Part shown: positions 17,356 to 26,090 of the stretch, one piece after another
How the letters are laid out: each line of letters starts with the position of its first letter
Numbering within the stretch: the stretch's first letter is position 1
Assembly (NCBI RefSeq): GCF_041321155.1
Contig: NZ_JBGGWB010000001.1
Location: 1,871,501 to 1,935,500 of the forward strand
Reading direction: 5' to 3'
Source: Sphingomonas sp. IW22
GTDB lineage: Bacteria > Pseudomonadota > Alphaproteobacteria > Sphingomonadales > Sphingomonadaceae
Length of the DNA: 64,000 nucleotides
The notes under the pieces: model-generated
Databases searched by the model: none
What the model saw: only the letters and a program-made list of their open reading frames with translations
Told to the model about the DNA's origin: nothing
Position numbers and translations under genes: made by a program

Positions 17356-19542
17356 ATGTTCAAGACCACCGTGTTTCGGGCGGGATGCTCGCTTTTGGCT
17401 ATGGCTACGCTTGCAGCTTGCAGCGGCGGAGATGGCGGCGGCGGTAGCGGCCCGTCCTCATCAGTCGACGGCACTGCGCCGGTCGTGACGATTTCGGCCA
17501 ACAGCGACACCGTGGTCGGCGGCGCCCAAATTGTGTTCACGGCGACGGCGAACGACGCAGTCGACGGCGCATTGACCCCGCAGGTAAGCTGTAATGGCGG
17601 CACGCTGACCGGGCTTATTTTGCAGACCCAGGCTGTCACGGCCCCGACCACCATTCAGTGCAGCGCCGTCGCCACCGACAAGGCGGGAAATCGTGGCACG
17701 GCTCAGGTCGTGGTGAATGTTCAACCCGCCAATGCCAGCCTTGTCCTTACCGAAGGACAGACCGGCGTTGCAGCCGGCGGCGTCGCTGTTTTGACGGCCA
17801 ACGACATTCCGTTGTCGGACGACGCGTATCAGGCGACCATCGGCGGTCAGCCGGTGACCGTGGTGCGGAGTGCCGCGAACCAGCTGGCGTTCATCGTGCC
17901 GACCGGCCTGAGCGGTGCGCAGACGCTGGCGGTCACGATCGGCGGTCGGACGTTCAACCAGGCGGTTACGGTTGGCGCAGCGCCGGCCGTCGCCGATCCG
18001 CGAGGGGTAGTCGCGAACGCCTATAATGTGGCGATCGACAACATCAGCCGGCAGATTTCGGCCGGTTCGGGTTATAGCGCGGCGGAAATCAACCTTCTGA
18101 CTACGCAGCGCAGCCAGTTGCAGCAGGCGCTTGCCAATCTGGGCAATGTCCCCAACGCCGAGGTCGAGGCGCTGGCCGCGATACTCGTATCGAGCGGTCT
18201 GACACAGAGCGGCGCGAGCGCCGGGATGGTTCAGGCCAGCTTCAACCCCGGCCCTTGCCGCGACGGGCTGCGAGACTTCGTTCGACAGAATATGATCGTG
18301 GCCAAGCTGTTGGGGATCGCGGCGATCGGCGCCTATACGTCCAGCGTATTTCCGGTCCTGGGGCCGACGGTGGCTGTGCTGTCATCGGGAACGGCAATTG
18401 GGCTGCTGGTCGGGACTGACGGTATTCTCGATCAGGTCGATACCGTGCTTGACGCCTGTTTCGAGGAAACCGAACTGCAACTGCTGGAGCGGATCGTGGC
18501 CGACCAGAACGCAGTACGCGTTCGCCCCCTGTCGACGACACCCGTCTATGGCTTTGAAAGCAACAAGGCCAAATCGTTCGAACTGAAAGCGCTGGTAAAG
18601 GCGGACGATTCGGTTGTCGGCTCGGTCAGCAGCGCGTTTGCCACATTGGGGGCAATCGTCGCCAAGCTTCCGGTGGTTCCGGATTCGGTCAACGCGGTGC
18701 TGCCGCGACTGAAAACCGAACGGGAGGAAAATGTCGATCCACGAACGGTGTCGCTCGGCGCAATCTCACGCGGCGATATCACGGGATCGGCAGGCATCTC
18801 CGGTTCCAATCTGGTTCTGAAGTTCAACGCCGCCGAGAATGCGCCAAATGGCAATCTGGACTTCCTGTTCAACCTGAACCGCCCCAATTCAGAGGCCAGG
18901 ATTGTCTCCGCCCGACTGATGGTGGCGCGGCCTGAAGCTGACGACGCATCCATTCAGGTAAGGCAGGGGACACCAACCCAGTCCAATGTTCAGGTCCGGG
19001 GCGCCGAAACGCTGGAAGTCGTTGGCCAGCCCAGCCATGGCAGTGTGACGCTGGGTAACGACGGCCGCTTTGTCTATACGCCGGCGGGCAGTTATTTCGG
19101 CGACGACAAGTTCACCTTCCGTGGCCGGAATTCGCATGGTGTTTCGAACACGGCGACCGTGCTGGTCAGCGTGGTTCGTCAATTCGAAGGCGCCTGGGCA
19201 CTCAACGTCGTGTCGACGACGCGCGCGGAATCGCACCCCGGCCTGTGCCCGAATGAGAACAACAACGTGACGGTGAACATCGCAAAGATTTCGGACACCC
19301 AGTATTCCGCAAATTATCTGGGCTTTGAAATCCCGCTTACGATGAGCAGCAAGGATGACCCCAACGGCCTTCGCGGATCGGCAAGCGCGACCTATGCGGA
19401 CGATCCTGGGCGGACCAGTGAGACGCTGACCGTTCAGCTTCCCAGCAGCGCGCAGCTGATCGGCTCTTCCACGTGGAGCTATAGCGGGCCGGGCGGCACC
19501 AACTGTTCGGGCGTTACCCGGATCACCGGCACGCGGCCGTAA
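17356..19542 (+). CDS. Large surface lipoprotein with Ig-like/HYR and cadherin-like repeats
   Basis: A 728-residue protein. It begins with a lipoprotein signal peptide; the lipobox LAAC places the acylated Cys near residue 22, followed by a Gly/Ser linker. Residues about 35-125 look like a HYR/Ig-like module (APVVTISANSD to ATDKAGNRGTAQVVVNV), then a second beta-rich module (SLVLTEGQTGVAAGG). A helical middle includes a hydrophobic stretch at about 315-355. Residues about 550-615 form a Big_9/cadherin-like repeat (GQPSHGSVTLGNDGRFVYTP, YFGDDKFTFRG). An adhesin or scaffold role at the cell surface is plausible but not shown. Two strong hairpins follow the stop. Confidence 0.7.
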   Translation: MFKTTVFRAGCSLLAMATLAACSGGDGGGGSGPSSSVDGTAPVVTISANSDTVVGGAQIVFTATANDAVDGALTPQVSCNGGTLTGLILQTQAVTAPTTIQCSAVATDKAGNRGTAQVVVNVQPANASLVLTEGQTGVAAGGVAVLTANDIPLSDDAYQATIGGQPVTVVRSAANQLAFIVPTGLSGAQTLAVTIGGRTFNQAVTVGAAPAVADPRGVVANAYNVAIDNISRQISAGSGYSAAEINLLTTQRSQLQQALANLGNVPNAEVEALAAILVSSGLTQSGASAGMVQASFNPGPCRDGLRDFVRQNMIVAKLLGIAAIGAYTSSVFPVLGPTVAVLSSGTAIGLLVGTDGILDQVDTVLDACFEETELQLLERIVADQNAVRVRPLSTTPVYGFESNKAKSFELKALVKADDSVVGSVSSAFATLGAIVAKLPVVPDSVNAVLPRLKTEREENVDPRTVSLGAISRGDITGSAGISGSNLVLKFNAAENAPNGNLDFLFNLNRPNSEARIVSARLMVARPEADDASIQVRQGTPTQSNVQVRGAETLEVVGQPSHGSVTLGNDGRFVYTPAGSYFGDDKFTFRGRNSHGVSNTATVLVSVVRQFEGAWALNVVSTTRAESHPGLCPNENNNVTVNIAKISDTQYSANYLGFEIPLTMSSKDDPNGLRGSASATYADDPGRTSETLTVQLPSSAQLIGSSTWSYSGPGGTNCSGVTRITGTRP

Positions 19543-19553
19543 GCGCGTTACGA

Positions 19554-19587
19554 CGGGCCGCTGTCGCCGTGATGCGACGGCGGCCCG
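19554..19587 (+). terminator. Strong hairpin 1 after lipoprotein gene
   Basis: A 14-base stem (19554-19567 with 19574-19587, one G-U pair) encloses a CGTGAT loop just after the lipoprotein stop. There is no U-run; it is probably part of a tandem termination or mRNA-protection structure with the next hairpin. Confidence 0.5.
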
Positions 19588-19606
19588 CTGGTTCACGGCC
19601 CCGCCC

Positions 19607-19646
19607 ATGTCCCGTCCGCGCGATGCGGGCGGGACATCGTTGTTTT
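19607..19646 (+). terminator. Rho-independent terminator of the lipoprotein gene
   Basis: A 13-base stem (19607-19619 with 19625-19637, one G-U) has a five-base GCGAT loop, followed by CGTTGTTTTA. It lies 65 bases after the stop at 19542 and is a convincing intrinsic terminator for the forward transcript. Confidence 0.75.
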
Positions 19647-19763
19647 ATGTCGTGACCTCACAACGACCGTTATCGGCGCGGGCCTCAACGGCCGAGATGG
19701 GGGTATGCTCACCGTCCGCTTTCGGGTGAAGATCGCCGAAAGCGGAAAGCGGTTCGGATTGAC

Positions 19764-20825
19764 TCAGGGGATCAGGCGATCAGCGCGCAGGCGCTCGAAC
19801 AGTGCGAAGAAGGCGTCATCCGTTGACTGATACTCGCTAAAACCCAAGCGTCGGCTTTTGGACATGTCGGTCACTACCTCGATCGGGCGCCCGAGATCGG
19901 CGTCGGTATGCCAGGGCGAAGCGAGGCGCGAAAGGTCGGGTTCGGCCAGCCCCTCACGCTCGGCGATATTGCGCCACAGGCCGGCGTCATCTGCCATCTG
20001 CGCCTGCAGCGGGCGCGGCGTTCCATCGAAAGGTGCTGCCTCAAGCCCAAACCAGTTGGCGATGCGGCTCCACATCCACTGCCAGCGGAAGACATCGCCG
20101 TTGACGATATTGAACGCCTGGTCATGCGCGACTTCGGTTTCCGCCGCCCAAAGCAGATGGCGGGCGAGCTGACGCGCATCGGTCATGTCGGTCAGCCCGC
20201 TCCACTGCGCCGCCGAGCCTGGAAAGGCGAACGGCCGCCCACTCTCGCGACACAGGGTCGCATAGACAGCAAGCGTGGTGCCCATGTTCATGGCATTGCC
20301 AACCGCCTTGCCGATCACGGTATGCGGGCGATGCACGCTCCATGTGAAGCCGTCGCGCGCCGCGGCGGCGAATACTTCATCCTCCTGCGCGTAATAGAAG
20401 TTCTCGACGTCGAGCCGCCCCTGCTCCTCGCGGAATGGCGTCTGCGGCAGCACGCCTTTGCCGTACGCCTCGAACGGTCCAAGATAATGCTTCAGGCCCG
20501 TTACGAGCGCGACGTGACGCGGGCCCGCCGGCTTGGGCAAGCCGTCGAGCAGGTTGCGAACCATTGCCGAATTGACCCGGATGTTTTCCGCCTCGCTGTC
20601 CTGCCGCAACCAAGTGGTGATGAAAACCGCGTCGGGTGCGATCCCAGAAAGCGCGGCAGCCGTTGCAGAAGCATCCTGCAGGTCGGCAGCGACGGGTTCG
20701 ACGCCCTCCTGTGCGGTCGGACGACGAGCGAGGCCGTAAACCTTCCATCCCTGCTCGAAAAGCAGACCCGCGGTTGCATTGCCGACGATCCCGCTCGCGC
20801 CTACCACCAATGCCGTCTTCGTCAT
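19764..20825 (-). CDS. PRISE-like SDR (5-beta-reductase/iridoid-synthase type) oxidoreductase
   Basis: A 353-residue NAD(P)-binding protein. The dinucleotide loop is GASGIVG (residues 9-15). The motifs TGLKHYLGPFEAYGKG and VENFYYAQEDEVF match the PRISE group (progesterone 5-beta-reductase/iridoid synthase-like), where the Lys and Tyr act in enone reduction; SVHRPHTVIG also fits. The substrate is probably an activated enone but cannot be specified. ATG 20825 is preferred because AAGGATCGAA precedes it; an upstream ATG at 20846 has no ribosome site. It is divergent from an HxlR regulator 100 bases away, its likely controller. Confidence 0.85.
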   Translation of the reverse strand: MTKTALVVGASGIVGNATAGLLFEQGWKVYGLARRPTAQEGVEPVAADLQDASATAAALSGIAPDAVFITTWLRQDSEAENIRVNSAMVRNLLDGLPKPAGPRHVALVTGLKHYLGPFEAYGKGVLPQTPFREEQGRLDVENFYYAQEDEVFAAAARDGFTWSVHRPHTVIGKAVGNAMNMGTTLAVYATLCRESGRPFAFPGSAAQWSGLTDMTDARQLARHLLWAAETEVAHDQAFNIVNGDVFRWQWMWSRIANWFGLEAAPFDGTPRPLQAQMADDAGLWRNIAEREGLAEPDLSRLASPWHTDADLGRPIEVVTDMSKSRRLGFSEYQSTDDAFFALFERLRADRLIP

Positions 20826-20862
20826 TTCGATCCTTTCGTGATTCATCGAACCCGAGCTAGGC

Positions 20863-20878
20863 AGCAGGCGCGGCTGCT
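20863..20878. promoter_or_regulatory. Inverted repeat in the SDR/HxlR divergent promoter region
   Basis: AGCAG-GCGCGG-CTGCT lies between the divergent SDR and HxlR-family genes. Such regulators bind inverted repeats in this kind of gap, so it is a candidate operator; the evidence is position and symmetry only. Confidence 0.25.
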
Positions 20879-20925
20879 TCTAGACGGCACCAAATACGGG
20901 GCCAGGCACCAGGAGGTAACCAGCC

Positions 20926-21306
20926 ATGCAGCCGGGATCGGCCGAAGAGGAATGGCGTGAGGACTGCGCGCCGCGACGGATTCTAGCGCTCTTCGCGACC
21001 AAGTGGACCAGCATGGTGCTCCATACACTGCATGCGCGTCACGCTGGTGCGGCGCGCACCGGCGTACTCCAGCGCAGCCTTCCTGGCATCTCCAAGAAGA
21101 TGCTGACCCAGACGCTGCGCGAGATGGAGGACGTGGGGCTTATCACGCGTCACGTCCAGAGCGTCGTTCCGCCGGCGGTGGTGTACCGACTGACTGCGCT
21201 GGGGAAGCGCTTTGTAGAGCCGGTCGAGCTTCTCTACGCTTGGGGACGTGACAACGCCGATGCGTTGGATCAGCTCGGCGGACGTCCCACCGCGCGCAGA
21301 TCATAG
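20926..21306 (+). CDS. HxlR-family winged-helix transcriptional regulator
   Basis: A 126-residue DNA-binding protein with the HxlR/MarR-like winged helix. The conserved Cys14 lies before the first helix (EDCAPRRILALFATKWTSMV), the recognition part is GISKKMLTQTLREMEDVGLI, and the wing ends in VVYRLTALGKRFVEPVELL. The single conserved Cys in this family often senses electrophiles or disulfide stress. AGGAGG (20911-20916) is nine bases before the ATG. It is divergent from the SDR gene, the usual pattern for a regulator and its target. Confidence 0.88.
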   Translation: MQPGSAEEEWREDCAPRRILALFATKWTSMVLHTLHARHAGAARTGVLQRSLPGISKKMLTQTLREMEDVGLITRHVQSVVPPAVVYRLTALGKRFVEPVELLYAWGRDNADALDQLGGRPTARRS

Positions 21307-21405
21307 CCGCCGGAACGTCTGCTCGCACATGCCGCTGCTCGGCCAACTAACATCCGAGATTGGGGAGTTAGCGCACGGGCAGCACTTGTGAATGCATGCC
21401 TTGGA

Positions 21406-23094
21406 TCAGACCCAGCCCCTCTGTCGTTTATAGTCGAGAATCGCCTGGGCGTACATCACGTGCGCCAATGGCCCAGGATGCAATCCGCCGCCATGCATCG
21501 TGGCCCGAACAACGGTGCCGGCCGGCTTCGCAGTTCGGCCACCCTGCCAGACGACGTCGCAGGTGTAAGGGCCGCTGCCGCTCACGGCTCGCACAATCGC
21601 ATAATGATAGGATCCGCCGGGCGCTCCGAAGCTCAGATAGTCGCCTACCGCCGGCTCGTTCACCAATGATACGGTCGACCCGCTGGCATACTCGGCAGCC
21701 AGAGTGCTGGCGAACGGCAGAACCTTTAGCTTGTCGCGACCATTGCCCGTATCCGCGCTGCCATAGCGCCAGGGCGCGATGCTATGCTGGATCGTGCCGT
21801 CAGCGCGAAGGGGTGCGCTTGCATCGCCGAGGCCGTCCGGCCCGCCTATTGCCGCGTTGGCCTGCCAACGAACGCCGTTGGGATAGACGTTTTGCGGGGA
21901 GGGGTGGAACTGGTTTTCGACGGTCGCATATCCGTCGGTTGATCCGGGATAGGCGATCATCTCGATCTGGGTGGCAGGTACGGTCTCTCCGACAACGGAA
22001 CGAATATTTCCGATCGTGCCGCGCAGGTAACCGAGCAGGGCCGGGGTCGTGATTGAGCCGTTTATGCTGTTGGTCCCGTGCTGACAGATGATCTCGTCCA
22101 CCGGGGAAACGCCGCCGTTCAGCGCCTTGGCTTTGGCGAGCATTTCCAGCTTCTTCGAGATCGCTTCCCGGTTCGCATACGCCTCCGGATTCTGCCCGGG
22201 GACGCACAGGTTAAGGGACGAGATGCGCTTCGTATCGGTGTTTTCGTCCAATCCCAGCGCCACATACCCGAACTCAGCGCGCGGCGAGTGATAGGCGCTG
22301 CTGGTATATTGGTCCGCACCGGCGCCGATGGAATCGCCAACCACGACGACAGACGGGCGACCGTCACCACCCTTGGCGATCATGCCCGCAGCGCGCCAGG
22401 CATTGCTGTTGGTGTTGTTGAGCGAGCCAGTCGTCAAATAGGATGCCATGCTTGCCGCCCCGCCGCGGCCGCTCTCACCTGACGCAGCCGCAGGATCGCG
22501 TGGGATGGTCCCCTCGCGCGTAAACTGGAACGCTTTCCGCATCTCGATAAGCGTGTTGGCTGGCAAAGTGACACCGGACAGACGAACCCACTTGCCCGCC
22601 CCATCGATTCGAGGACCAACGATTTCATCGCCGGCAGCGATCGTCGCGGTCTGCCAAGAGCCATCGATAAGGAACGAAATGCCCTCGATCCGCATGGCGG
22701 CGGTCGTGGCGATCTCGTGCATCAGGCCATTCGGGGCGTTGTAGAAGGCGGGAAAGAACAGCGCGAACTCGCTGATATCCCACTCTCCGGTGGCAAATAC
22801 CTGAGAGTCCACTTGGTAGGGGTAGGCCGTGTTATAGGCGTAACCCAAAGTTGCCTGCCGAAATCGCGTCCCCGCCGCCCGATAGCGCGGGTCTGGCTTA
22901 CCGTCGGGCATCATCGGTCCCGGCGTTGGCGTCCGGGTCGGGGTAGGGGATGGCGTAGGGGTCGGCGTTGGTGTGGGCGCGGGATTTGATGAAATCGGCT
23001 CACTGCCCGAATTGGCGCCGCCACCGCTGCCACAAGCAGTAACGCAGAAGCCGACGCCCAACATAAGCGTCGTACGACGCGAAATCTTTTCCAT
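21406..23094 (-). CDS. SGNH-hydrolase-like lipoprotein with Pro-Thr linker
   Basis: A 562-residue lipoprotein. The signal peptide ends at a VTAC lipobox, followed by a Gly/Ser stretch and a Pro-Thr repeat linker (about residues 38-60). The C-terminal half has SGNH-type blocks: VVVVGDSIGAGADQ (block I Ser), the HGTNSINGS motif (block III Asn) and GGGLHPGPLAHVMYA near the end (the catalytic His region). An esterase or deacylase acting outside the cell on a polysaccharide is the simplest guess. The frame is open further upstream, but the signal peptide fixes the start at ATG 23094, with a G-run as a weak ribosome site. Confidence 0.72.
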   Translation of the reverse strand: MEKISRRTTLMLGVGFCVTACGSGGGANSGSEPISSNPAPTPTPTPTPSPTPTRTPTPGPMMPDGKPDPRYRAAGTRFRQATLGYAYNTAYPYQVDSQVFATGEWDISEFALFFPAFYNAPNGLMHEIATTAAMRIEGISFLIDGSWQTATIAAGDEIVGPRIDGAGKWVRLSGVTLPANTLIEMRKAFQFTREGTIPRDPAAASGESGRGGAASMASYLTTGSLNNTNSNAWRAAGMIAKGGDGRPSVVVVGDSIGAGADQYTSSAYHSPRAEFGYVALGLDENTDTKRISSLNLCVPGQNPEAYANREAISKKLEMLAKAKALNGGVSPVDEIICQHGTNSINGSITTPALLGYLRGTIGNIRSVVGETVPATQIEMIAYPGSTDGYATVENQFHPSPQNVYPNGVRWQANAAIGGPDGLGDASAPLRADGTIQHSIAPWRYGSADTGNGRDKLKVLPFASTLAAEYASGSTVSLVNEPAVGDYLSFGAPGGSYHYAIVRAVSGSGPYTCDVVWQGGRTAKPAGTVVRATMHGGGLHPGPLAHVMYAQAILDYKRQRGWV

Positions 23095-23663
23095 CTTGCC
23101 CCCCAATGCCGGGATGAAGCCCGAACAACCTCGTGTAGTGGCCGCTAGTTTGACCGCTCGTAGGTTCCCGGATCGGCGGTTGACCCTACGAACGATTGAT
23201 CGCCCGCTATCCATGCGTCGATAGCAAAGTGACCGCGCTGTTAAACATCAATTATCACAAACATATCCACTATGGAGGAGACAAGTTTTGACCTACTGAA
23301 AACCTTTCGAGGCGCGTTATTTTGTATTGACTATAGAAATAAAAAAATATTTGGACTATTTTACGCCTACGGCTGGGTGCCTCATCGAGAAGCCGCTGCA
23401 GACCATTCCTCTGACCCTTGGGCACCAGCAGCGCATAGGTGTTGCTTGCCTGCTCGACGACCGAACCGCTGAGTTGCGGCTCTTCTCTTGGCTGGCTGCG
23501 GCGGATCCCGCGCGGGAAACCATTGTCGCCCCATGGATGAAAGGCGATTCGCTCGATCCGCTTTCATGCGCGCGGCCACGCCCGCCGCCGAAAACCCCGC
23601 CGGCGAGGTTGCGCTCTCAGCGACATGTAATCGCCGCCAACCCCCGCGACATGCGCGATTCGG
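23095..23663. other. 569-base intergenic region, partly AT-rich
   Basis: It lies between the SGNH lipoprotein start and the treY stop, both on the reverse strand. Bases about 23220-23370 are strikingly AT-rich for this genome (for example the A-run at 23340-23347). The left part should hold the lipoprotein promoter. The right part holds the open frame listed as a possible remnant. No clear treY-operon terminator was found. Confidence 0.5.
23270..23563 (-). pseudogene. Possible gene remnant (open reverse-strand frame with no good start)
   Basis: The reverse frame is open for 97 codons between TGA (23564-23566) and TAG (23270-23272). It reads protein-like in its first two thirds (for example FHPWGDNGFPRG, and SGSVVEQASNTYALLVPKG) and then runs into the AT-rich part. 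There is no ATG and no ribosome site. It may be the decayed 3' part of a gene joined to unrelated DNA. I do not recognise the family, and it could be a chance open frame. Confidence 0.25.
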
Positions 23664-26090
23664 TCAGCTGTGATCCATTGCGATGTGGAGAGGCGCTGCA
23701 GCAAACAGAGCCGCGGCCTCGCGCCGGTGGCCGTTGATGATGAGGGCGGTGTCGCCGAACCAATCGCGTGCGATCGACAGGTTCGACGGATCAACTGCCG
23801 TCGCGCAATGAAGCGGCGCCGCGAGCAGCAGCGTCCGCTCACCATCGCTGCGGCGGAATGCCACCAACGAATCTGCGCGCGCGCCGATGACCTCGACCGG
23901 ATCGAGCTGCGCGTGAAAGATCGCGGGATGCTCGATACGCAGGCGAAGCATGGCGGCGATGAGCCCCTGCTTCACCGCGCCGCTGCGCCAATCCTGAAAC
24001 AGGGCAGGCGCGTCGGCCCAAACCGGCACTGCTTGGCGTGCGGCATAGTCAACAGACCGGCGATTGTCGGGATCGACCAGGCTCAGGTCCCATCGCTCCG
24101 CGCCCTGGTAACAGTCGGGCACCCCGGGCAATGTGCAGCGCAGCAGTGTTTGGGCGAGCGAATAGACCGCCCCGGCGGGCGCAACGCGATCGACAAAGCG
24201 CATGATCGCCGCCCGTGCTGCCGCGTCGTGCAACAACGTGCCGATATAGTCCGCGACCCGCGCCTCATGCGGTTCGTCGGGCGCAGTCCAGGACGAACGC
24301 AACTTGGCCTCACGCAACGCCTTTCGCGACCAGTCGATAACGCGCCGTTCGAATGCGTCACCGGCATCGGCCGGGTCATAGGGCCATGCGCCGACAAGGG
24401 TCTGCACCACCGGATCGCGATCGGCCGCGTCCAGCCCGTTGGCATGCGGATCGAGCGTTTCGAGTAACGCGCGCCATTCGTCGGGCATTTCGCTCAGCGC
24501 CGCCAGCCGTGCGCGCACATCCTCACCACGCTTGTGATCATGGGTAGCGGTGGTGAGCATCGCGTGCGGGAAATGATCGGCGCGCGCCGCAACCCGCTTC
24601 AGAAAGGTGCTTGGCGTCTGTGCGAAGCGTGCAGGATCGAAGCCGACATCGGTGCGCGAAAGGAGGCGGCCATAGCGGTAGAAGGCGGTATCCTCGACCG
24701 CCTTGGCCGCCAATGGCGCGCTCAACTGCTCAAAACGGCGGCTGGCGTCGCCGCCCGCCAGAATGCGGCTGGCCAGCAATGCGGGCAATTCGCCCTCGCC
24801 CGGTGCCGCATCAGCACGCGCCGCGCCGCCCGCGCGGGCAAGACGTTCGGCGCCGTCGGCCGCGGTACCGGCATAGGTGCGATAGGCGGTAAAGTGCAGC
24901 AGCAATCCGGTCAGCGCGCGCTTTACCATGCCCAGCGTCACGTCGCGCGTCGCCGCATCGCCGCGCATTGCGACGTGGAAGGCGCGGGCGGCAGCGTTCA
25001 GCTGTCCGGGGAGGGTCCAGTCGAGGATTTCGCGGCGGGCACGATGCTCTTCTTCGGCAAAGGCGGCGGCACGGCCGCTGCGCGACGCACATAATTCGGT
25101 GAGCGGCGCTTCGCCATCGGGGTCGTGGAGCAGCGCGGAGACTTCGTTCATGAAGTCATAGCCGCTGGTGCCGTCGGTTTCCCATTCGGTCGGCAGCGCC
25201 TCGTCCGCGGCCAGGATCTTCTCGACGATCAGCCATGCGCGCCCCGGCCGCTGCGCGTCGAGCGTGCGGCGCAGCTTGCGGCAATAGCCCGCCGGGTCGG
25301 CCAGCCCGTCGACATGATCGACCCGCACTCCGTCGATCAATCCTTCGCGGTACAGGCGCAGCGGCAGCGCATGAACCGCATCGAACACGCGATCGTCCTC
25401 GACCCGCAGACCCGCCAGTTCGGTAATGTCGAAGAAGCGGCGCCAGTTGATCTCATCGGCAGCGGTGCGCCACCAGGCGAGGCGGTAATGCTGGCGTTCC
25501 AGCAGGTCGTGCAGCCGTGCGGCGCCGCCCGGCGTGGAGGCATCATAGTCGGCGGGATCGAGCGGGCGATCCTGTGGCCGTATTGGGAAGCGGTGGGTGC
25601 CGTGCGCGATCACGGCACTGCCGTCGTCGGCCAGCGCCAGCGCGCCAGAACGCAGCGCTTCCCCATAGGGAAGACCGAGAAACGGGGCCAGCAGCTTGCC
25701 GGCAAGCGCCGGGTCGCCACCTTCCCAGTCGATGTCAAAGGTTCTGGCATGTTCACTGTCCGGCCCGTGCTCCAGCACGTCCAGCCACCAGCGATTATCG
25801 TCGCCACCCACCGCCATATGATTGGGCACGATGTCCAGGATGATGCCGATGCCATGGTCGCGCAGCGTCGCCGCCATCGCGCGAAACCCGTCCTCGCCGC
25901 CCAGTTCGGGATTGATGTGCAGCGGGTCGACGACGTCATAGCCGTGAGTCGAACCGGCCCGTGCGGTGGCGATGGGAGAGGCGTAGAGGTGGCTGATGCC
26001 CAGATCGGCCAGCTGCGGCGTGATCGCGGCCGCATCGGCAAAGCCGAAGCCCTTGTGAAACTGTATGCGGTACGTGGCGCGGGGGGTCAT
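23664..26090 (-). CDS. treY: Malto-oligosyltrehalose synthase
   Basis: An 808-residue GH13-family enzyme that isomerises the reducing end of maltodextrin into a trehalose unit. The TreY start is typical (TYRIQFHKGFGFADA), with YASPIATARAGSTHGYDVVD and the GH13 region DIVPNHMAVGGDDNRWW; the nucleophile region is DGVRVDHVDGLADP and a VEKILAADEALP stretch supplies the acid. SMLTTATHDHKRGEDVRARL-like sequence is also characteristic of TreY. It is the last gene of the glgB-glgX-treZ-malQ-treY operon, overlapping malQ by 4 bases (ATGA). TreZ, two genes upstream, releases trehalose from its product. Confidence 0.95.
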   Translation of the reverse strand: MTPRATYRIQFHKGFGFADAAAITPQLADLGISHLYASPIATARAGSTHGYDVVDPLHINPELGGEDGFRAMAATLRDHGIGIILDIVPNHMAVGGDDNRWWLDVLEHGPDSEHARTFDIDWEGGDPALAGKLLAPFLGLPYGEALRSGALALADDGSAVIAHGTHRFPIRPQDRPLDPADYDASTPGGAARLHDLLERQHYRLAWWRTAADEINWRRFFDITELAGLRVEDDRVFDAVHALPLRLYREGLIDGVRVDHVDGLADPAGYCRKLRRTLDAQRPGRAWLIVEKILAADEALPTEWETDGTSGYDFMNEVSALLHDPDGEAPLTELCASRSGRAAAFAEEEHRARREILDWTLPGQLNAAARAFHVAMRGDAATRDVTLGMVKRALTGLLLHFTAYRTYAGTAADGAERLARAGGAARADAAPGEGELPALLASRILAGGDASRRFEQLSAPLAAKAVEDTAFYRYGRLLSRTDVGFDPARFAQTPSTFLKRVAARADHFPHAMLTTATHDHKRGEDVRARLAALSEMPDEWRALLETLDPHANGLDAADRDPVVQTLVGAWPYDPADAGDAFERRVIDWSRKALREAKLRSSWTAPDEPHEARVADYIGTLLHDAAARAAIMRFVDRVAPAGAVYSLAQTLLRCTLPGVPDCYQGAERWDLSLVDPDNRRSVDYAARQAVPVWADAPALFQDWRSGAVKQGLIAAMLRLRIEHPAIFHAQLDPVEVIGARADSLVAFRRSDGERTLLLAAPLHCATAVDPSNLSIARDWFGDTALIINGHRREAAALFAAAPLHIAMDHS

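Noticed and set aside
22920..22985. Short direct repeats that might be a CRISPR-like array
   Set aside because: The repeats encode the Pro-Thr linker in frame, are six bases long and have no spacers.
23327..23737. 136-codon forward frame in the AT-rich gap
   Set aside because: It runs into the treY gene antisense, has a proline/arginine-rich nonsense-like tail and no ribosome site.
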